Positions 11,791 to 23,072 of a stretch of DNA of 64,000 nucleotides are shown here, piece after piece. The notes beneath the pieces were generated by a model that ran no database searches, had not been told where the DNA came from, and saw nothing but the letters and a program-made list of their open reading frames with translations. Both the position numbers and the translations under genes were made by a program. Numbering within the stretch: the first letter of the stretch is position 1; every line of letters starts with the position of its first letter. This DNA comes from Erpobdella octoculata (Eukaryota > Annelida > Clitellata > Hirudinida > Erpobdellidae), in the NCBI GenBank assembly GCA_963978895.1, contig OZ022242.1:11285441-11349440 (forward strand). The letters are read 5' to 3'.

Positions 11791-13040
11791 CCAGGTGTTT
11801 TAAGACTCATATAGCAGAATGTAAGAATTACCAAAGTACTTCCTGTCGCTTTCTTTTCCCCTCCTCCTTCATCCAGGCATTGGACTGGCTCACAATTAGC
11901 GAAGCGGACTTGACTGTTTCTGCTAAAAACATATATTTCTTTATATTAATGAGAAAAATACAGTATATGATATAGCGCTAAATTATAGTGATAAGTGTTT
12001 TTGGCTTTAAAAAGTGTTATCCACATTTTATTGGCTTTATGACAATTTAATTTTGAAATCTGATCTTGTGTAAGTGCATTCAACAGTCAAACTCATTATT
12101 GAACTATCAATTTATAAGTTATTTTATATTTGCCTTCAGAAAATTTTATTTTTCTTTATCCCATAAAAAACATTATATACGCCAAAGTATCAAGGGAGGC
12201 ACGAAACATAAAAAAAGGCAAATGAGAAATTTCATTCTTTTTCATAAGCTGCCCCCCTTGAACAGCGCCGTCACCGTAAAACTTTCAATGAAACACAACT
12301 AAAAGTAACGAGCTGGAAAAACGCGAAATAACGGCCAATAACACTTACAGCAACAGCAACACGACAATTTAACAAGCAATAATCCTGAGGTAAGAATAAT
12401 GAAGTACTTAAGCATGATTTGCACTTCTAAAGAAGCAGAGACATGTGTACTATTGTGTACGTTATTGTACAAGGTACATGCACGTACAGCTAACAAAAAC
12501 TATTTGTACGTAATTTATCAGCTCAGCTGAGAGAGGTGTAATTACGGATTCTGGAAAAATACCAAAATTACGACTGAAATGTGATTACTTCATATAAATT
12601 TATTTATTCAAACAGTTTTGCTGAAATTCTTGCATGAGTAGTTAACCGTATATCGCCCTCTTCTGCTTTTTTCTCTTTAAATTTGAAAAAGAATGATTTT
12701 AATTTCAAAAGTCTTTATGATATTCTTATTTAGTTTTAAACTACTAATAATATTTAACTAATATAAAATAACTTCAAATTAAATATATTATTAGTGTCAA
12801 AAATTAAAAATGTTAGGATTTGTAGATTTCATTCCAGTCTCTCGAATGTTATAGCATTCGCATATGGTCAGCTAAGATCTCTGACCACATAAGAGACCTC
12901 ATCATTCTAAAAAATGAAAATGTTTTTAGTTTTGGTTCAGAATGAATGAGTTTCGTTATTAAATTAAAAATAAATAGAAATACTTAATCACCACCATGTG
13001 ACAATTCCAAACAATGTTTTTTATAAAAAACAACGAACTT

Positions 13041-13132
13041 TTGTATGTATGTATGTATGTATGTATGTATGTATGTATGTATGTGTGTGTGTGTGTTGTG
13101 TGTGTATGTATGTATGTATGTATGTATGTATG

Positions 13133-13163
<31 letters not shown>

Positions 13164-13186
13164 GTATGTATGTATATATGTATGTA
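13041..13186. repeat. (TATG)n microsatellite with GTGTGT interruption
   Basis: The tract runs straight into the head of the next repeat element, which starts with ACTAGCAGTGCCCG. Confidence 0.95.
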
Positions 13187-14816
13187 CTAGCAGTGCCCGT
13201 AGCGGCTTCGCTCGCATGAAATTAGAGAGTTTGAACCATGCATCCATAGTAGAGTGCATTTTTTTAGGTCTCGGCTCGGCCCGTCGACAAATTAGCCCAG
13301 CCCGTTTTAAAAACCCAAACTCCTGGCCCGGCACAGCCCGTCTGAATTAATCCCGGCCCATTTTTACAGGCCTAGAAGTTCTATATACTTGATGAAAAAC
13401 TTCGGCCCGTCCCACCTTGACCTCAGGTTTGGCCCGGCAAAACTGAAGACCCTAAAATCACTAAAATATCTATATACTTGGTGAAAAACCTCGGCCTGTC
13501 CCATTTTGATTTAAGGTTTGGCCTGGCCCGTGTGAAGACTCTAAAATAACGGCTTGGCCCGGCTGATGATAAACTGGACTTAGCTACTTTTAACCGGCAC
13601 AAAACTTCAAAATACTAATTTTTACATTTGTAGCACTTACAGTTTGTGAGTAGCAGTTATTTTGAAATCAAATAACGCTTATATCCACCCCACATTTGAG
13701 GTCCTGGAAACCAAGTTTTCAAAAAATGCTAAAACACGTATTTCCCTATTTTTGGAGTAGAAACTAAATACTAATTTTTACTTCTGTAGCATTAACAGTT
13801 TTTGAGTAGCAGCTACTTTAAAAACCAAATAACCCAAAAAATGATGAAACACGTATATCTTTTTTTTTTGAGTAGATACTAAGTATTAATTTTTACATCT
13901 GTGGCAATTACAGTTGTTGAGTAGCAGTTACTTTAAAAACTAAATAACCCTATTTTCCACCCCACATTTGAAGTCCTGGAAACCAAATTTTCAATAAATT
14001 GTGAAACCCGTATATCATTATTTTTAGAGTAGAAACTAAATACTAATTTTAACTTTTGTAACATTAACAGTTTTTGAGTAAAAGCTACTTTAAAAACCAA
14101 ATAACCCAATTTTCCAACCCACATTTGAGGTCCAGGAAACCAAATTTGTAAAAAATGGTGAAGCACGTATATCTTTATTTTTAGAAAAGAAACTAAATAA
14201 TAATTTTTACATCTGTGGTATTTACTGTTTTTGAGTAGCAGTTACTATAAAAGACAATTAGCCCTATTTTCCACCCCACATTTGAAGTCCTGGAAACCAA
14301 ATTTTCAAAAAATGCTAAAACACGTGTTTCATTATTTTTGGAATAGAAACTAAATACTAATTTTCACTCCTGTAGCAGTAACAGTTTTTGAGTAGAAGCT
14401 ACTTTAAAAACCAAATAACCCAATTTTCCAACCCACATTTGAGGTCCGGGAAACCGAATTTTCAAAAAATGGTGAAACACGTATCTTTTTATTTTTCAAA
14501 AAGAATCTATATACCAAATTTCAAAATCTCCTCATTTTTGGTTTTCGAGATATACATTGTTTTAAAAAAAAGTTTGTTTTCCAGTTTTTTTCCCCTCAGG
14601 AGCAACATTTTTTAAAATCCTTTCTTAGCGGATGTTTACGCTATAAAAGTAATATAAGTTCCAAATTTCACGTTCCTAAGATGAGGCGTTTGAGCTCGGC
14701 GTTGATTATCAGTCAGTCATCTGTCAGTCAGTCAGTCAGTCAGTCAGTCAGTCAGTCAGTCAGTCAGTCAGTCAGTCAGTCAGTCAGTCAGGACATGTTC
14801 TTTTATATATATAGAT
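13187..14816 (+). mobile_element. Dispersed repeat element with ACTAGCAGTGCCCGTAGCGG head and (CAGT)n tail
   Basis: It begins ACTAGCAGTGCCCGTAGCGG and ends TTCTTTTATATATATAGATT, the same 3' terminus as the CTAGCGGGG elements. Bases 13260-13580 form a GC-rich block in GGCCCG words, with an 88-bp internal duplication (TATATACTTG at 13383 and 13471). Next come the 157-bp array, a unique 3' part, and (CAGT)n at 14723-14791. No open frame is preserved, so it is non-autonomous. The class is unknown. Confidence 0.7.
13606..14500 (+). repeat. 157-bp tandem repeat, about six units
   Basis: The word CCACCCCACATTTG (or CCAACCCACATTTG) occurs at 13685, 13957, 14114, 14271 and 14428. The last four are exactly 157 bp apart. 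The first gap of 272 bp is two units with about 42 bp deleted. Each unit also holds AAACTAAATACTAATTTT and a TTTTTGAGTAG word. Confidence 0.92.
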
Positions 14817-15313
14817 TTATGTAGGTATGTATGTTTGTATGTATTTCATTTTTTATGTATGGTTGGGCGCACGTGGGTGTGCCTTGCTTCTTTGCAGGGG
14901 TACGAATGCCTCGAGAGCACAATTTAGAAAGCTGTATTCCTTCATTTGCTACAATATAAACAACTTTTCACAATTTTCATCCGGCTGCCATTATCGCCGT
15001 TAACACCCCCACTTCCACCTCCACCTTCACCACCATGATTATCGTCACCATCACCAATCAAATTAAGACTACTACTATTACTTCGGCGACAACCGTCACC
15101 ACAGCCGGAATGCGTGAGGAAAAGTTCCATTATTTATCCAGTCTGGAGAGAACCGGACGTGAATTTTAATTAGGCTTTCCTCCTCCCATGACCCGAGATG
15201 AATTTGAGGCTGCAATTAAATGTTTGATGGTCGTCTTCGATTTAGACAGGCAAAATATGCAGCAGATTATAAGACTGATTGTATAAATACAACATTTTTA
15301 AGATTATAAATAA

Positions 15314-15895
15314 CTAGCGGGGTTACCCGGCATTGCCCGGGGTTTTTAGAATTTTCTTTTATTGTGATTCTTTCTTGCTCTCGTTTCCTTCCCCGCTTGC
15401 TATCCCGCTTGCTATCCCGCTTGCTATCCTGCTCCTATTTACTCTCCCGCTTCATCTTCCTTTTCCGCTTTCTATCCCGTTCCAGTTGCCGCTCATTCTC
15501 CTATTCCCGATCGCTCTCCCGTTTCGTTCCCGCTCGTTCTTCCGCTTCCGCTCGTTCGCACGTTTGCTTTCCCGCTCTTTTTCTTTCTTCCTTTCCATCC
15601 TAACAATTTTGCTCATAAAACGTAAGATAGATTTGTTAAAAGCTGCTTGAAGCCTTCAAACCTTGTTACGTAAACCAAATTTGAATTTTGTTAATGTTAA
15701 GCTAAAACATTTGATGATCTTTCATAAGCACCTTTCCTGGAAAGTTCTTTGGTTATAAAAGATAAGAATTTTTTTCTAAATTGAAAATAATTCTATTTTT
15801 TACTTTTTAACTTTTACTCCATGCCAAATTTTGTTAAAATTGATCCAACGGTTTGGATTTGCTTTGAAGAATTGAAGACAGTCATTTTTTTATAT
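15314..15895 (+). mobile_element. CTAGCGGGGTTACCCGGC family element, second copy
   Basis: The head is CTAGCGGGGTTACCCGGCAT. Decayed CCCGCTTGCTAT minisatellite units, ATAAAACGTAAGATAGATTT, and a 3' part with GCCAAATTTTGTTAAAATTG then TTTTTTTATATATACC follow. It shows what a simple, non-palindromic member of the family looks like: about 580 bp. Confidence 0.75.
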
Positions 15896-16070
15896 ATACC
15901 TATAGACAACAGTAATAATAAAGTTATGCTGTAACAGTAATAATAACGGTTATTATTGTTAGTATTTAACGTTATTGTTATTATTATTATTATTATAATT
16001 ACTATTACAGTGATTAAAATTTTTATTACCACCATCAACCCACCACCAGCACTACTCGCACGACCACAAC

Positions 16071-16867
<797 letters not shown>

Positions 16868-17134
16868 GTCACCGGCGCTCACCTACATAGAGCATATTAA
16901 ATGGAACTATTCAAGGATGATCCCTGCAGTCTTCATAACGTCACTTCCACCCATGATTGATGTGTTTCACAGGAAGTCATATGACAGGAAGTCATGTGAC
17001 ACGACCGAGAAGCGATAAAAACTAAAAAGACTAAAGTTTTTTTCATTTGATTGAAACGTACGATACATTTGTCTGATGTGCAACAGTGAAAAAAATTGAT
17101 ATTGGGAAAATGAAGACGAAGCTAAACCATTTTT

Positions 17135-17802
17135 TACCAATGCTTTTATTAACTCGTCGGCTCTGTTTCTCTGTCTGTTTCTCTGTCTGTTTCTCTGTCT
17201 GTTTCAAATCTTGCAATCAATTTTTGAGTCACTTCCTGATGATAGATTTTTTTTCAAATTTTGCATACATGCTCAAGATAGAAGACAATGCAATATTCAA
17301 TTATTAGTTTTACAATAAGTCAATTAATTTAGTTAATTTTCTTGAGGATTTTATCGAGGGGTTTCTTGAGGGTTTTCTTGAGGGTTTTCTTGAGGGTTTT
17401 CATGAGGGTTTTCTTGAGGGTTTTCTTGAGGGTTTTTTTGAGGGTTTTCTTGACCACAAAACGCTAACCGACTGGCAGACTATTTTACCAAGTTAACACG
17501 AACCACACTCACTGACCGCGATTCTCAAGCGTGTACGAAATTTTCATGAAAATAGTTGAGATATTTAAATTCGATGCTTTTTGATGATATTTTTATTATT
17601 ATTACCAATGTTTTTATTAACTCGTCGTCTCTGTTTCTCTGTCTGTCTGTTTGTTTCTCTGTCTGTTTCAAATCTTGCAATCAATTTTTGAGTCACTTCC
17701 TGATGATAGATTTTTTCAAATTTTGCATACATGCTTAAAATAGAAGACAATGCAATATTCAATTATTAGTTTTACAATAAGTCAATTAATTTAGATAATT
17801 TT
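17135..17802 (+). repeat. Pair of direct repeats of about 200 bp around a 12-bp minisatellite
   Basis: Copy 1 (17135-17340) and copy 2 (17603-17802) share TTTTATTAACTCGTCG, CAATCAATTTTTGAGTCACT and CAATATTCAATTATTAGTTT at a spacing of about 462 bp. Between them, 17342-17452 is a (TTTTCTTGAGGG)n array of about nine units. Both copies contain a short TCTGTTTC repeat of different length. Confidence 0.85.
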
Positions 17803-19106
17803 AATTAATTTCGATATTTCGATATAATTAAGATATTTCGATTTTAACATAAAATAAAAGAGTAATATAAGAAAAAATTGATTGCAAAATTTGTGTTTTA
17901 ATTACATATAAGAGCATTGGTTTTAAAAATTCGTTTTTAATTTACTTGTTTCAAATAAAGTGAATTTCAACTCTTCAGAAATGTAATATAATGAGATTTA
18001 AAAAATGTTAATGCAAAATTAATTATATCTTAAAAACTGAGAACTAATTTTTAACAATGTTCGCATCATCATCATCGTCGTCGTCGTCGTCGTCGTGGTG
18101 GCAGAGCAAAGCAAAGCAGCCCTGTAAAGCAAATGGTAATTCGATATGAACCGATCCTTGGCTGGGTTTGTGTGTGTGCACTGTGCACGGTCCTTTGATG
18201 TACGGCGCTTTAATGGCGGATGAATTAAGGGACAGAAAATTGTATAGAATAAAAATAAAGCTATCGTTCAATAGAATAAAAAAAGCTATCGTTCATTAGA
18301 ATAGTAAATATTTTTGTTGGTCGATTGCGTTTGAAGTTATATTTATAGAATAATTTTATTTCATTATTGTTATCTCCATCACAAATATTGTCATTTAAAA
18401 AAACCTGTCAATAAAAATATATTAACAAAAAAAACACTGAAAGGTCACGGACTAGAGTTCACGAGACCAGCTAATTGTAGAAGGAGCATGTAAATGGGAA
18501 AATTATGAGTGCATTGTGGGAGTAATATTGAAGAAGGAAATAGTGGAATATAATGGTTCAGTTAAGTAGATTTAAGTGGATTTTAGAAGTGAATTAAAAC
18601 AGTAAAATAAAAAAAAATAAAATAAAAATTAGAGTGAAATAGAGGAATTAAATGAAAAGAGTGAAATTAAAAGGGTGGAATAAAAAGTAAAATTTGTATA
18701 GAGAAGTAAAATGAAGGTATACAATGTAGACGTAAAATGGAGAAATGAAATAGCGAAATTGAATAGATGAGTGGATTGCAGTGGCATATAACAAAGATAG
18801 AATCGCACATAACGAATACGATAGTATCGAACAATGGCAGATAAGATGCAAAGTATTGATTACAGTGAGGAGAAAAAATCTAATGCGGAAACAAACTTGT
18901 TGTCTTTTTCACTGTAAATCAGAGGATGGAGATTTGGAGTTTGACATGTTTAAGACAGTAGCGGTGACTATATGACTATTCTGTATATTTTTTCATTCTT
19001 GAAAAAGCATAAATTCTTGTTTCAACGCACCACAAAAATATATGTGTGTGTATTTGTGTCTATATGTGTATATAAGTTTGTTTCTATAATTCTATTTTTA
19101 TTTTAG

Positions 19107-19217
19107 GAAGTCTTGAAATTCTTCGGACAGCAGAACAGGACGAATCCAGTTACGAGTGTTATGCCGAAAACAGACACGGAATTACCTTCTCTGAACCTGT
19201 CCAGCTAATTATTAAAG
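19107..19217 (+). CDS. Lar: LAR exon B: C-terminal part of Ig2
   Basis: The exon is 111 nt with acceptor TTTTAG and donor GTAAAA, phase 1 on both sides. Joined to exon A it restores a glycine codon and continues SLEILRTAEQDESSYECYAE, then NRHGITFSEPVQLIIK. The pattern D-x-x-x-Y-x-C (DESSYEC) is the F-strand signature of I-set Ig domains, and its cysteine pairs with the MPCKA cysteine of exon A. It corresponds to [20 protein letters not shown] in vertebrate LAR Ig2. The intron before it is 9.3 kb and full of repeats; the one after it is 499 bp. No counterpart of the mini-exon A or B peptides lies inside the exon. Confidence 0.88.
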
Positions 19218-19716
19218 GTAAAACTCCTGTTGTACAGAAATTTAGAAAAGTTATTACTTTAATCTGCTATGTTTTGCACAGAACAGGGGTTTTGTTGTAA
19301 AAAAATGATAAAGCTGGCTTCTTTTTAGCTCATTTTCGGAAACTTGTTTCTAAAATGTAAATTGTAAAAATTGTTCGTTAAAAATTTTAAAAATATCAAA
19401 ATCGTTTTTAAATCAAAAGTATTTATAAATTCATAAAATAATGGAAAGCTAAGCATATTTATACATCAGCCAAAAATGTGCTTCAATATAACACGAGGAC
19501 TTTTGTAATTTTTTAAGATAGGTGTACAAATAACTGTATAAATTCTTGTGCAATTTGTTCTTTTAAAAAAGCATTTTGTTAATGCAAAATCTTTAATTTA
19601 TTTAACTAATATTTTTTTTAGTAATTTAAACAATTATTGCAAGTTGTCTTTTTCTGTTTTAGAAATTGTTTAAAAAAGGAGCAACTACTCTTTAATCTCT
19701 AATTTGTTATATTCAG
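19218..19716 (+). other. LAR intron B-C (499 bp)
   Basis: AT-rich. No repeat element or further exon was seen. Confidence 0.8.
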
Positions 19717-19980
19717 GCCGCAATGTTCCTCCGTATTTTCATCCTGGAATGAGCAAAGACATTGTTGTTGAATACGGTGAAAGCAAGGACATAACCTGCT
19801 ACGCCGGTGGAACACCGCTGCCCATGGTTAAGTGGATGAAAGGAGACCAGGCCTTGACGCCAGAGTCTCCAGGTGAAAGCGTTTTCAGGGTTGACAACCT
19901 TAGGGAATCAAGCGAGTTCACGTGTTTGGCACAATCCGAAATGGGTCTCATTGCTCAAAACGTCGCCCTACACATTGCAG
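19717..19980 (+). CDS. Lar: LAR exon C: Ig3
   Basis: The exon is 264 nt with acceptor ATTCAG and donor GTGCAA, phase 1 on both sides. It encodes a complete I-set Ig domain: NVPPYFHPGM, the first cysteine in KDITCYAGG, VKWMKGDQALTPE around the core tryptophan, and the second cysteine in SSEFTCLAQSEMGL. In vertebrate LAR the same positions read RVPPRF, NITCVA, VKWMLGAEDLTPE and NYTCVAMSTLGV, which makes this one of the clearest exons in the window. The GRN residues at its start join directly to exon B, without a mini-exon B type linker. The reading frame stays open past the donor for about 33 further codons, but those residues have no domain character. Confidence 0.93.
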
Positions 19981-20363
19981 GTGCAACTAATTTGTCATCA
20001 TTCTTTCTCTCTTTATTTTCTCTCTCTATGCAGAAAAAGACGATTCGTTTCCACTTTAAATTAGGAAAAAACATATGATACCGCGCACGTGTGTGCGTGT
20101 GCGTGACTAAGTGTGTTTGTGAGTGTATGTGTGTTTATGTGTCTCTGTGTGTGTGTGTAACTATGAACGTGATTTATAATGTGTGCATGCACCTGCATAG
20201 CATATTAGTGCAGATGTGGTGTTTATGTTATTTCGGGTTGTTTTTACAAGTTTAGAAAATATTTTCAGAATAAATAAACACAGAAGAGTTAAAATATATT
20301 TTCATTATTTATTTATTAATTTTTATTTTAAGTGTTTTTTTATTTAAAATTTTTTTCTTCAAG
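19981..20363 (+). other. LAR intron C-D (383 bp)
   Basis: It contains a GTGTGT-rich stretch (about 20085-20165); the rest is AT-rich with no feature. Confidence 0.8.
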
Positions 20364-20753
20364 GCTTTCCACCACCACCACGCAATGTCCGCGTGTCGGA
20401 AATCGAACCTACGTCGGCAAAACTCGAATGGATGCAGGACAACTTTCACAGCCACCAGCTTCACAACCAACACCACTCTCACAAGCAAAACCCATATTCA
20501 TCCAACTACCCATACTATTCACATGTCCCCAGAAGCCCCTCACAAACTCCCGTCGAAGTAATTCACTGGCTGGTTAGGCACCAGGTCAGAAATGACTCGT
20601 CCACACTCAGACAATCTGATGAAATCTACCAGAAGAGGCTGCTTCTGGCTAACCTTCGACCTTTCACAACTTACGAAGTAAAAGTCATAGCTGTTAGTAA
20701 TAATGGACACAGCTTACCGAGCCCTCCTACCGATTTTACAACTTCAGAAGATG
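20364..20753 (+). CDS. Lar: LAR exon D: first FN3 repeat with a long His/Tyr/Asn-rich loop
   Basis: The exon is 390 nt with acceptor TTCAAG and donor GTCAGT, phase 1 on both sides. It encodes a whole FN3 domain in one exon: GFPPPPRNVRV (A strand), SAKLEWMQ (B strand with its tryptophan), VEVIHWLVRHQ (C strand), LRPFTTYEVKVIAVSNNG (the L-x-P-x-x-x-Y core of the E-F region) and SPPTDFTTSED (G strand). It corresponds to the FN3 that follows Ig3 in all LAR proteins. About 38 extra residues (roughly 26-63 of the exon) lie in the B-C loop, with seven His, four Tyr and four Asn. The same place in vertebrate LAR is only a few residues long. The following intron is 960 bp and carries a SINE. Confidence 0.9.
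20438..20551 (+). other. Low-complexity insertion coding for a B-C loop in FN3-1
   Basis: These codons encode HSHQLHNQHHSH, SSNYPYYSHV and PRSPSQTP between the B and C strands of FN3-1. The DNA is rich in CAC/CAA codons but is not a pure triplet repeat. It keeps the frame and contains no GT-AG pair that would obviously remove it as an intron, so it is probably translated. It may extend the side of the domain as a flexible, possibly metal-binding loop; that role is inference. Confidence 0.7.
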
Positions 20754-21222
20754 GTCAGTTGGTTTATTAAAATTGTCAGAATGAATGCCGTCGTAGAGCG
20801 AGGTGGTTAATTATAAGTTTTCGTATTAGTCGAGCGTTTCAATTTGGCTAACCTTGGCTTGATTTGCTAGTTTAAAGAAATAGTTAAATAATTATTTTAA
20901 AAATTGTTTTATATGTTATCATTAGTGAAATAGTAGACTGTATACCAAACAGAAGTAATTCCTAGAAAGGCTGAAGCTTAATTTTCCTAAATCACATTGT
21001 TTTTTTAATCAATTATCTCAAATATTTTGTGTAGAGGAACAAAATTATGTTTTGACGTTCTCGGCTGTCAATGTTAAAATGCATTTCATTTTTTTTCTCT
21101 TTTTCGTCTTTTAATTTTTTTAAAATTTAATTGGTTGTGTGCGGATCGTGTATAACCATTAACCATCATATTACAAATTATTATTAAATCTTTATTTATA
21201 CACGTGGCGATGGTGGTGGTGG

Positions 21223-21500
21223 TGGCTAAGCGGTTAAGCGTTGTCATGTCGGCTTATATGTCAGCGGTTCGAATCTCACAAGGAGTTTACAAGAATTGCT
21301 CAGGTTGAGTGTCTCGCGGGGTTAACTAACTCCTTTCGCTAACCTAAAAAAAGTCACAAAAGCGCGTCGCGTCAAATCATAATGTTAAGAATAAAGTTCA
21401 GTCTTGAACAACTTCCTGAAACCACCAAAGTCTAAATCTGGATTCCTCAGGTCAGCAGATAGGTTGTTCCAAACAGCTGGACCAGCAACAGAAAATCCGC
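21223..21500 (+). mobile_element. tRNA-derived SINE
   Basis: TGGCTAAGCGG at 21223-21233 fits the pol III A box (TRGCNNAGYGG). GGTTCGAATCT at 21266-21276 fits the B box with one change, at tRNA-like spacing. The tRNA part looks Ser/Leu-like. The body continues with GGTTGTTCCAAACAGCTGGA and CCAGCAACAGAAAATCCGCC, words common in SINE/LINE tails. It lies in the intron between FN3-1 and FN3-2. It is not a tRNA gene, because the acceptor stem is not formed. Confidence 0.7.
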
Positions 21501-21713
21501 CTGCCAAGAGTTGTTGTCTTTGACGGCGGAACGAGCAAGTCGCCAGCCGTTTTTAAAATGTTTTAAAATGTTTTTAACGCCAGTTGAAATACGTTTAAAA
21601 CTACAAAGTTTAACAGAAATCTATAGAAACAACAAAACAGTAAGAAATGAAGTTGAATTCCAAATCACTGCAATATTTTTAGTTTTTATTTCTAACGTTA
21701 TATGACGTTTCAG

Positions 21714-21814
21714 TACCAACTGATTCACCAACGCTGTCCATCGTTGAAATGGCTGACCAGACTACAGTGCTCGTCCACTGGACAGAATGTTCCAATCCTA
21801 ATGGCGTTATTAAG
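21714..21814 (+). CDS. Lar: LAR exon E: N-terminal half of FN3-2
   Basis: The exon is 101 nt with acceptor TTTCAG (phase 1) and donor GTTTGC (phase 0). It encodes PTDSPTLSIVEMADQTTVLV, then HWTECSNPNGVIK, which are the A, B and start of the C strands of an FN3 domain. It corresponds to [20 protein letters not shown]...WKEPEEPNGQI of the second FN3 in LAR. The domain is completed by exon F after a 184-nt intron, the shortest in the window. The single cysteine (TEC) is unusual for FN3. Confidence 0.86.
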
Positions 21815-21851
21815 GTTTGCTTATTATTTCAATATTTCTTTCACTCACTTT

Positions 21852-21941
<90 letters not shown>

Positions 21942-21998
21942 ACAACTAGTTTTCAAAATAAACAGCGTTGAATTAATTATTGAAGTTCCAATTTACAG
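21815..21998 (+). other. LAR intron E-F (184 bp) dominated by a (TC)n tract
   Basis: This is the shortest intron in the window. Bases 21855-21938 are an uninterrupted (TC)42 run followed at once by AG (21939-21940). The authentic acceptor is 58 nt further on (TTTACAG, ending 21998), the only one that continues the FN3 domain. Confidence 0.9.
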
Positions 21999-22194
21999 GG
22001 TTACAAACTGCTTTACTCTCAAAGTCTAGTTTTACCATACACAAAATGGACTGCGCACAAGGTTCCTGTTTTTCCCAGAAATTTTACCTTGTCCAATCTG
22101 GAACCGAATCAGAACTATTTTGTATGCGCTTTGTGCCTCACCAGTGCCGGTGAAGGACCGTGTTCGAGACCGATGGAGTTTCAGCCAACAAGTT
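21999..22194 (+). CDS. Lar: LAR exon F: C-terminal half of FN3-2
   Basis: The exon is 196 nt with acceptor TTACAG (phase 0) and donor GTGAGT (phase 1). It begins GYKLLYSQS (C strand), continues with FTLSNLEPNQNYFVCAL (the L-x-P-x-x-x-Y core) and SAGEGPCSRPMEF (F-G loop and G strand). It matches GYRVYYT and SIGDGPLS of the LAR second FN3. Three cysteines (VCALC and PCS), with a fourth in exon E, make an even number that could form disulfides. NFT is a possible glycosylation site. The donor is a perfect GTGAGT, and 28 nt beyond the exon end a long imperfect (GAT)n tract begins. The next recognised exon is 22 kb away. Confidence 0.88.
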
Positions 22195-22221
22195 GTGAGT
22201 GACCAGATTTTCATTTACGAT

Positions 22222-22490
22222 GGTTATGATGATGATGATAATGATAATGAGGATGATGATGATGATGATGATAATCAAGAGGATAATAATAACAGTGGTG
22301 GTAGTGATGATGATGATGATGAGGATAATAATGATGATGATGACAGTGGTGGTAGTGATGATGATGATGCTGATAATGGTTGTAGTGATGATTGTGATGA
22401 TGATGATGGCAGCAACGACGATGATGATTATGATGATGGCAGCAACGACGATGATGATTATGATAATGTTGACGACGACGATGAGGGTGA
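22222..22490. repeat. Imperfect (GAT)n tract just inside the 22-kb intron
   Basis: GATGATGATAAT words with a duplicated GGCAGCAACGACGATGATGA block. The poly-Asp frame is not a gene. Confidence 0.93.
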
Positions 22491-22928
22491 TTATAAAGAT
22501 GATATTGCTGTTGTTTCTGAAAATGGCAATTTGTTGATAATGTTGTAACTGTAGTCATCGCTATTTTGATAGTATTTCGAAGATTTATTTGTTGTGATTC
22601 TCACAATCGATCTAAAACACACGCAAGCAATTAATTTCGCGCTTCATTGAAAATTGTTTTCTTTTCTTCTCCCTTAAATATTTTTTCACGAAAATGATTG
22701 ATCTACGTTCGTAATCGTCTGCACCGATGACGTCACATCCGTCTTCCATTGTTACTATCCGCAGACGCCACTTGTTATTTTATCGAAGCACTCACATTTC
22801 TTTATTCCCGCCAAATGGATTTCCATCTTTTCCAGTTTTTTCCACAAAAGTCCACAGCGGAAGCGAATGATCTCCACTGCTTAAGGTTTCCGTTTCCAAT
22901 GCAATAAATACATTATTGCGGCTGGAGT

Positions 22929-23072
22929 GCTGTTGACTGTCCTGGTAACTGTCCTGGTAATTGTCTTGGTAACTGTCCTGGTAACTGTCCTGGTAACTGT
23001 CTTGTTAACTGTTCTGTTAACTACTTTGTTAACTGTTCTGTTAACTACTTCGTTAACTGTTCTGTTAACTGT
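22929..23072. repeat. 12-bp minisatellite CTGTCCTGGTAA
   Basis: About twelve units drifting from CTGTCCTGGTAA to CTGTTCTGTTAA. The LLTVLVTV-like frame is an artefact. Confidence 0.93.

Noticed and set aside
12984..13334. 116-codon minus-strand frame ending in unique residues
   Set aside because: It joins the TATG array to the GC-rich head of the 13187 element; both are repeat DNA.
17135..17802. LTR retrotransposon with two short LTRs
   Set aside because: The repeats lack TG...CA ends, a primer-binding site, a polypurine tract and any coding interior.
21223..21295. Functional tRNA gene
   Set aside because: A and B boxes are present, but the acceptor stem and 3' end do not pair, the B box has a change and the body continues as a SINE.
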